Positions 62,210 through 64,000 of a DNA stretch of 64,000 nucleotides are shown here, one piece after another. The notes under the pieces are model-generated. The model had not been told where the DNA came from. It did not search any database and was given only the letters and a program-made list of their open reading frames with translations. Where the stretch lies: the NCBI RefSeq assembly GCF_004764705.1, contig NZ_SHLX01000030.1, positions 46,686 to 110,685 on the forward strand, in the 5' to 3' direction. Every line of letters begins with the position of its first letter. Position 1 is the first letter of the stretch. A program made the translations under genes and the position numbers. The DNA is from Paenibacillus cymbidii (lineage in GTDB: Bacteria; Bacillota; Bacilli; Paenibacillales; NBRC-103111).

Positions 62210-63250
62210 ATGGACCAAAATGAATCGGCCCGGGGCATGGTTTTTCCGGCCTGGGTGCACCGCGAAACGAACGACGGCAGCGATGCCGGCTTGACGACGC
62301 TGGCCGAGGACGCTTTGCCGGCCGGCGACGTGCTCGTCCGCGTCGCCTATTCCAGCATCAACTACAAAGACGCGCTTGCGTTGACGCCGGGCGGCGGCGG
62401 CGTGCTGCGCAAGCTGCCGATGGTGCCGGGCATCGACTTGTCCGGCGTCGTCGCCCGCTCCGGCGATCCGCGCTTCCGCGAAGGCGACCGCGTGCTCGCC
62501 ACCGGCTACGACCTCGGCACCGCCCACTACGGCGGCTTCGCCGCGTACTGCCGCTTGCCGGCCGACTGGCTCGTGCCGCTGCCGGACGGGTTGTCGCTGC
62601 GCGAAGCGATGGGCATCGGCACCGCCGGCTTCACGGCGGCGCTCGCCATCGAGCGGCTCGAGCAGGCCGGCCTGCGCCCGGACAGCGGCGACGTGCTCGT
62701 CACCGGCGCGACCGGCGGCGTCGGCAGCTTCGCGGTGGCGCTGCTGGCGGAGCGCGGCTACACGGTCGTCGCCATGTCCGGCAAACCGGCGGCGCACCCG
62801 TACTTGCGCCAGCTTGGCGCCGCGCGGATTGTCGGCCGCGCCGAGCCGGCCGCAGACGGCGGCGCGAAGCGCAAGCCGCTGGAGCGGCAGCTGTGGGCCG
62901 GCGCGGTCGACTCGGTCGGCGGCGGGACGCTCGCCGGCATCCTTGCCGCGACGAAGTACGGCGGAAGCGTCGCCGCTTGCGGCCTGGCCGGCGGCGCGGA
63001 GCTTCAGACGACGGTGCTGCCGTTTATCCTGCGCGGCGTCAATCTGCTGGGCATTGACTCGGTCTATTGCCCGAAGGCGGTGCGCGAGCGGCTCTGGGGC
63101 AAGCTTGGCGGCGAATGGAAGCCGCAGCGGCTCGGCGCGATCGTCAGCGGCGAAGTGCCGCTGGCGGAAGCGGCCGACGCTTCCGCGCGGCTGCTGCAAG
63201 GCGAAGCGACCGGCCGCACAGTCGTGCGCGTCGGTGGAGACGCGGAGTAA
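62210..63250 (+). CDS. YhdH/YhfP-family NADPH quinone oxidoreductase
   Basis: A 346-aa medium-chain reductase of the acrylyl-CoA reductase/YhdH branch. It shows VAYSSINYKDALA near residue 50, the NADP-binding TGATGGVGSFAVALLAERG, and GIDSVYCPK near residue 285. The ATG at 62210 follows AAGGAGG at 11 nt. Members reduce acrylyl-CoA or quinone-like enones. Confidence 0.92.
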   Translation: MDQNESARGMVFPAWVHRETNDGSDAGLTTLAEDALPAGDVLVRVAYSSINYKDALALTPGGGGVLRKLPMVPGIDLSGVVARSGDPRFREGDRVLATGYDLGTAHYGGFAAYCRLPADWLVPLPDGLSLREAMGIGTAGFTAALAIERLEQAGLRPDSGDVLVTGATGGVGSFAVALLAERGYTVVAMSGKPAAHPYLRQLGAARIVGRAEPAADGGAKRKPLERQLWAGAVDSVGGGTLAGILAATKYGGSVAACGLAGGAELQTTVLPFILRGVNLLGIDSVYCPKAVRERLWGKLGGEWKPQRLGAIVSGEVPLAEAADASARLLQGEATGRTVVRVGGDAE

Positions 63251-63390
63251 TCGAGGCGGACGAGGGGGCGGCGGCACTGTGGTCAGGTTAAGCGACGGCA
63301 GCTGCCCCGATCGATATTACAAGGCTGAACCGGCCTTCGTTCGCTGATATGCCATGCCAGGTCGTGCTCAAGTGGTCAATTGAAGGACGT

Positions 63391-63683
63391 GTTTGCCGGT
63401 TATCCCATTGGCTCAAGCTGGCTGGCGCGGCGGCGAGTGTGCCTATAGTCGGCAGTAGTTCGCTTCTGCTGGTTATCCCATTGGCTCAAGTTGGCGTTTG
63501 GATGTATTGAGTTTGACGTGTACCCGAATGGTGTCCCTGCATCGTAGGGAGACTTTTCTTGAACGGGGATAAAAGTTGTGGATGTTTGCGATTGAGTCAA
63601 GGGGATAACGGGCAGAAAGGAAGTGCGGAGCGAACAAACCCCGTTCCGTCTGAGCGAAGGGGATAGCGGGCAGGAGAAGCAGA
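63391..63683. repeat. Four copies of a GGGATAAC repeat in two orientations
   Basis: Two minus-oriented copies (63391-63416 and 63461-63489) and two plus-oriented copies (63592-63623 and 63651-63679) share TTGAGCCAATGGGATAACCAG or a close form such as TGAGCGAAGGGGATAGCGGG. No coding gene is supported between 63251 and 63875. Confidence 0.75.
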
Positions 63684-63775
63684 CGCTTAAGAAAGCAGGC
63701 ATAGGGGAACGGGGGCGAGTCAATGGTTTCAGATTAAGCGACTGCTGCTCGACATACCGGTTTGAGGATCAACTG

Positions 63776-63865
63776 GCGGGTTGAGTAGTTTATGCGCAAA
63801 AATGCGCTTAAAGACTGCCAAACAAGCGGGTTTGAACAATTTAAGCGTAAAAATGCAGGTAATTT
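63776..63865. repeat. Two tandem units of an AAAAATGC repeat
   Basis: GCGGGTTGAGTAGTTTATGC and GCGGGTTTGAACAATTTAAG each lead into CAAAAATGCGCTTAAAG or TAAAAATGCAGGTAATT, with a 50-bp period. The unit resembles the TGCA repeats at 44149-44330 read on the opposite strand. Confidence 0.6.
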
Positions 63866-63874
63866 CGCGGATCA

Positions 63875-64000
63875 TGTACCTTTGTCAAGAAAGTAGACAC
63901 ACAATTTAAGCGATCTGCTGTTGCTCGTAGTACCTTTTTTCGCATAAATGCGGGGTGAGGTAACCAATTGACGAATGGATGCGAGTGCGATTGTAATCAA
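63875..64000 (-). mobile_element. 3' end of an IS3-family insertion sequence, cut by the window edge
   Basis: The terminal sequence TGTACCTTTGTCAAGAAAGT, continuing with AGACAC, has the TG start and form of an IS3-family inverted repeat. It lies immediately after the transposase stop codon. The rest of the element extends beyond the window. Confidence 0.8.
63906..63998 (-). CDS. IS3-family transposase (integrase core), C-terminal fragment
   Basis: The last 30 codons read DYNRTRIHSSIGYLTP and end KRYYEQQQIA, which is the conserved C-terminus of IS3/IS150-group OrfB transposases. The upstream part of the gene lies outside the window, so whether the element is intact cannot be judged. Confidence 0.85.
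   Translation of the reverse strand, partial: DYNRTRIHSSIGYLTPHLCEKRYYEQQQIA

Noticed and set aside
63400..63723. 107-codon minus-strand open frame
   Set aside because: It is built from the GGGATAAC repeat copies; no ribosome site and no protein features.

Overview
The window reads as chromosomal DNA of a GC-rich, endospore-forming member of the Paenibacillaceae (Paenibacillus/Cohnella type). The evidence is a spore-germination receptor operon, a sigma-B operon with RsbV/RsbW partners, an LplB/YtcP/YtcQ-type sugar transporter next to a large membrane-bound AraC regulator, strong AGGAGG ribosome binding sites and several GTG/TTG starts. No tRNA, rRNA or CRISPR array was seen.

Layout. (1) 1-11.5 kb is a carbohydrate locus: an edge-truncated Asp-box protein, a 682-aa protein of unknown function, then a minus-strand operon of solute-binding lipoprotein, two permeases and two Asp-box (BNR) proteins, controlled by a 785-aa two-TM AraC regulator that has a consensus cre site in its promoter region. 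(2) 11.6-20.8 kb holds housekeeping and stress genes: HD-GYP protein, Ogt, QueG, a DUF402 phosphatase, GNAT, sodA, a secreted repeat protein, MutY and an AraC regulator. (3) 20.8-28.5 kb is a general-stress region: YtxH, DUF948-rsbV-rsbW-sigB, dps, and a second rsbV-rsbW pair. (4) 28.5-34.1 kb carries glgC and a four-gene ger operon. (5) 34.1-43.8 kb carries two histidine kinases, a response-regulator/PP2C phosphatase, RecQ, a Uma2 protein and a lactonase-type beta-propeller protein. (6) 43.8-50.4 kb carries two paralogous small-RNA candidates, a nuclease-like protein with a C-terminal winged helix, a large secreted glycoside hydrolase, and two decayed genes. (7) 50.4-63.3 kb is a second sugar-related region with an Asp-box/LamG protein, isomerase, amidohydrolase, oxidoreductases and three AraC regulators. 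(8) The right edge holds intergenic repeats and the 3' end of an IS3-family element.

How it works together. Six promoters between 16.0 and 28.5 kb share GTTTCA (or a close form), a 14-nt spacer and GGGTAA/GGTTAT. They precede sodA, ytxH, a 105-aa gene, the sigB operon, dps and rsbV2-rsbW2. This suggests an autoregulated sigma-B neighbourhood, with the nearby response-regulator/PP2C protein as a plausible RsbV phosphatase. The intergenic regions carry at least four families of dispersed repeats, which account for most of the space without genes.
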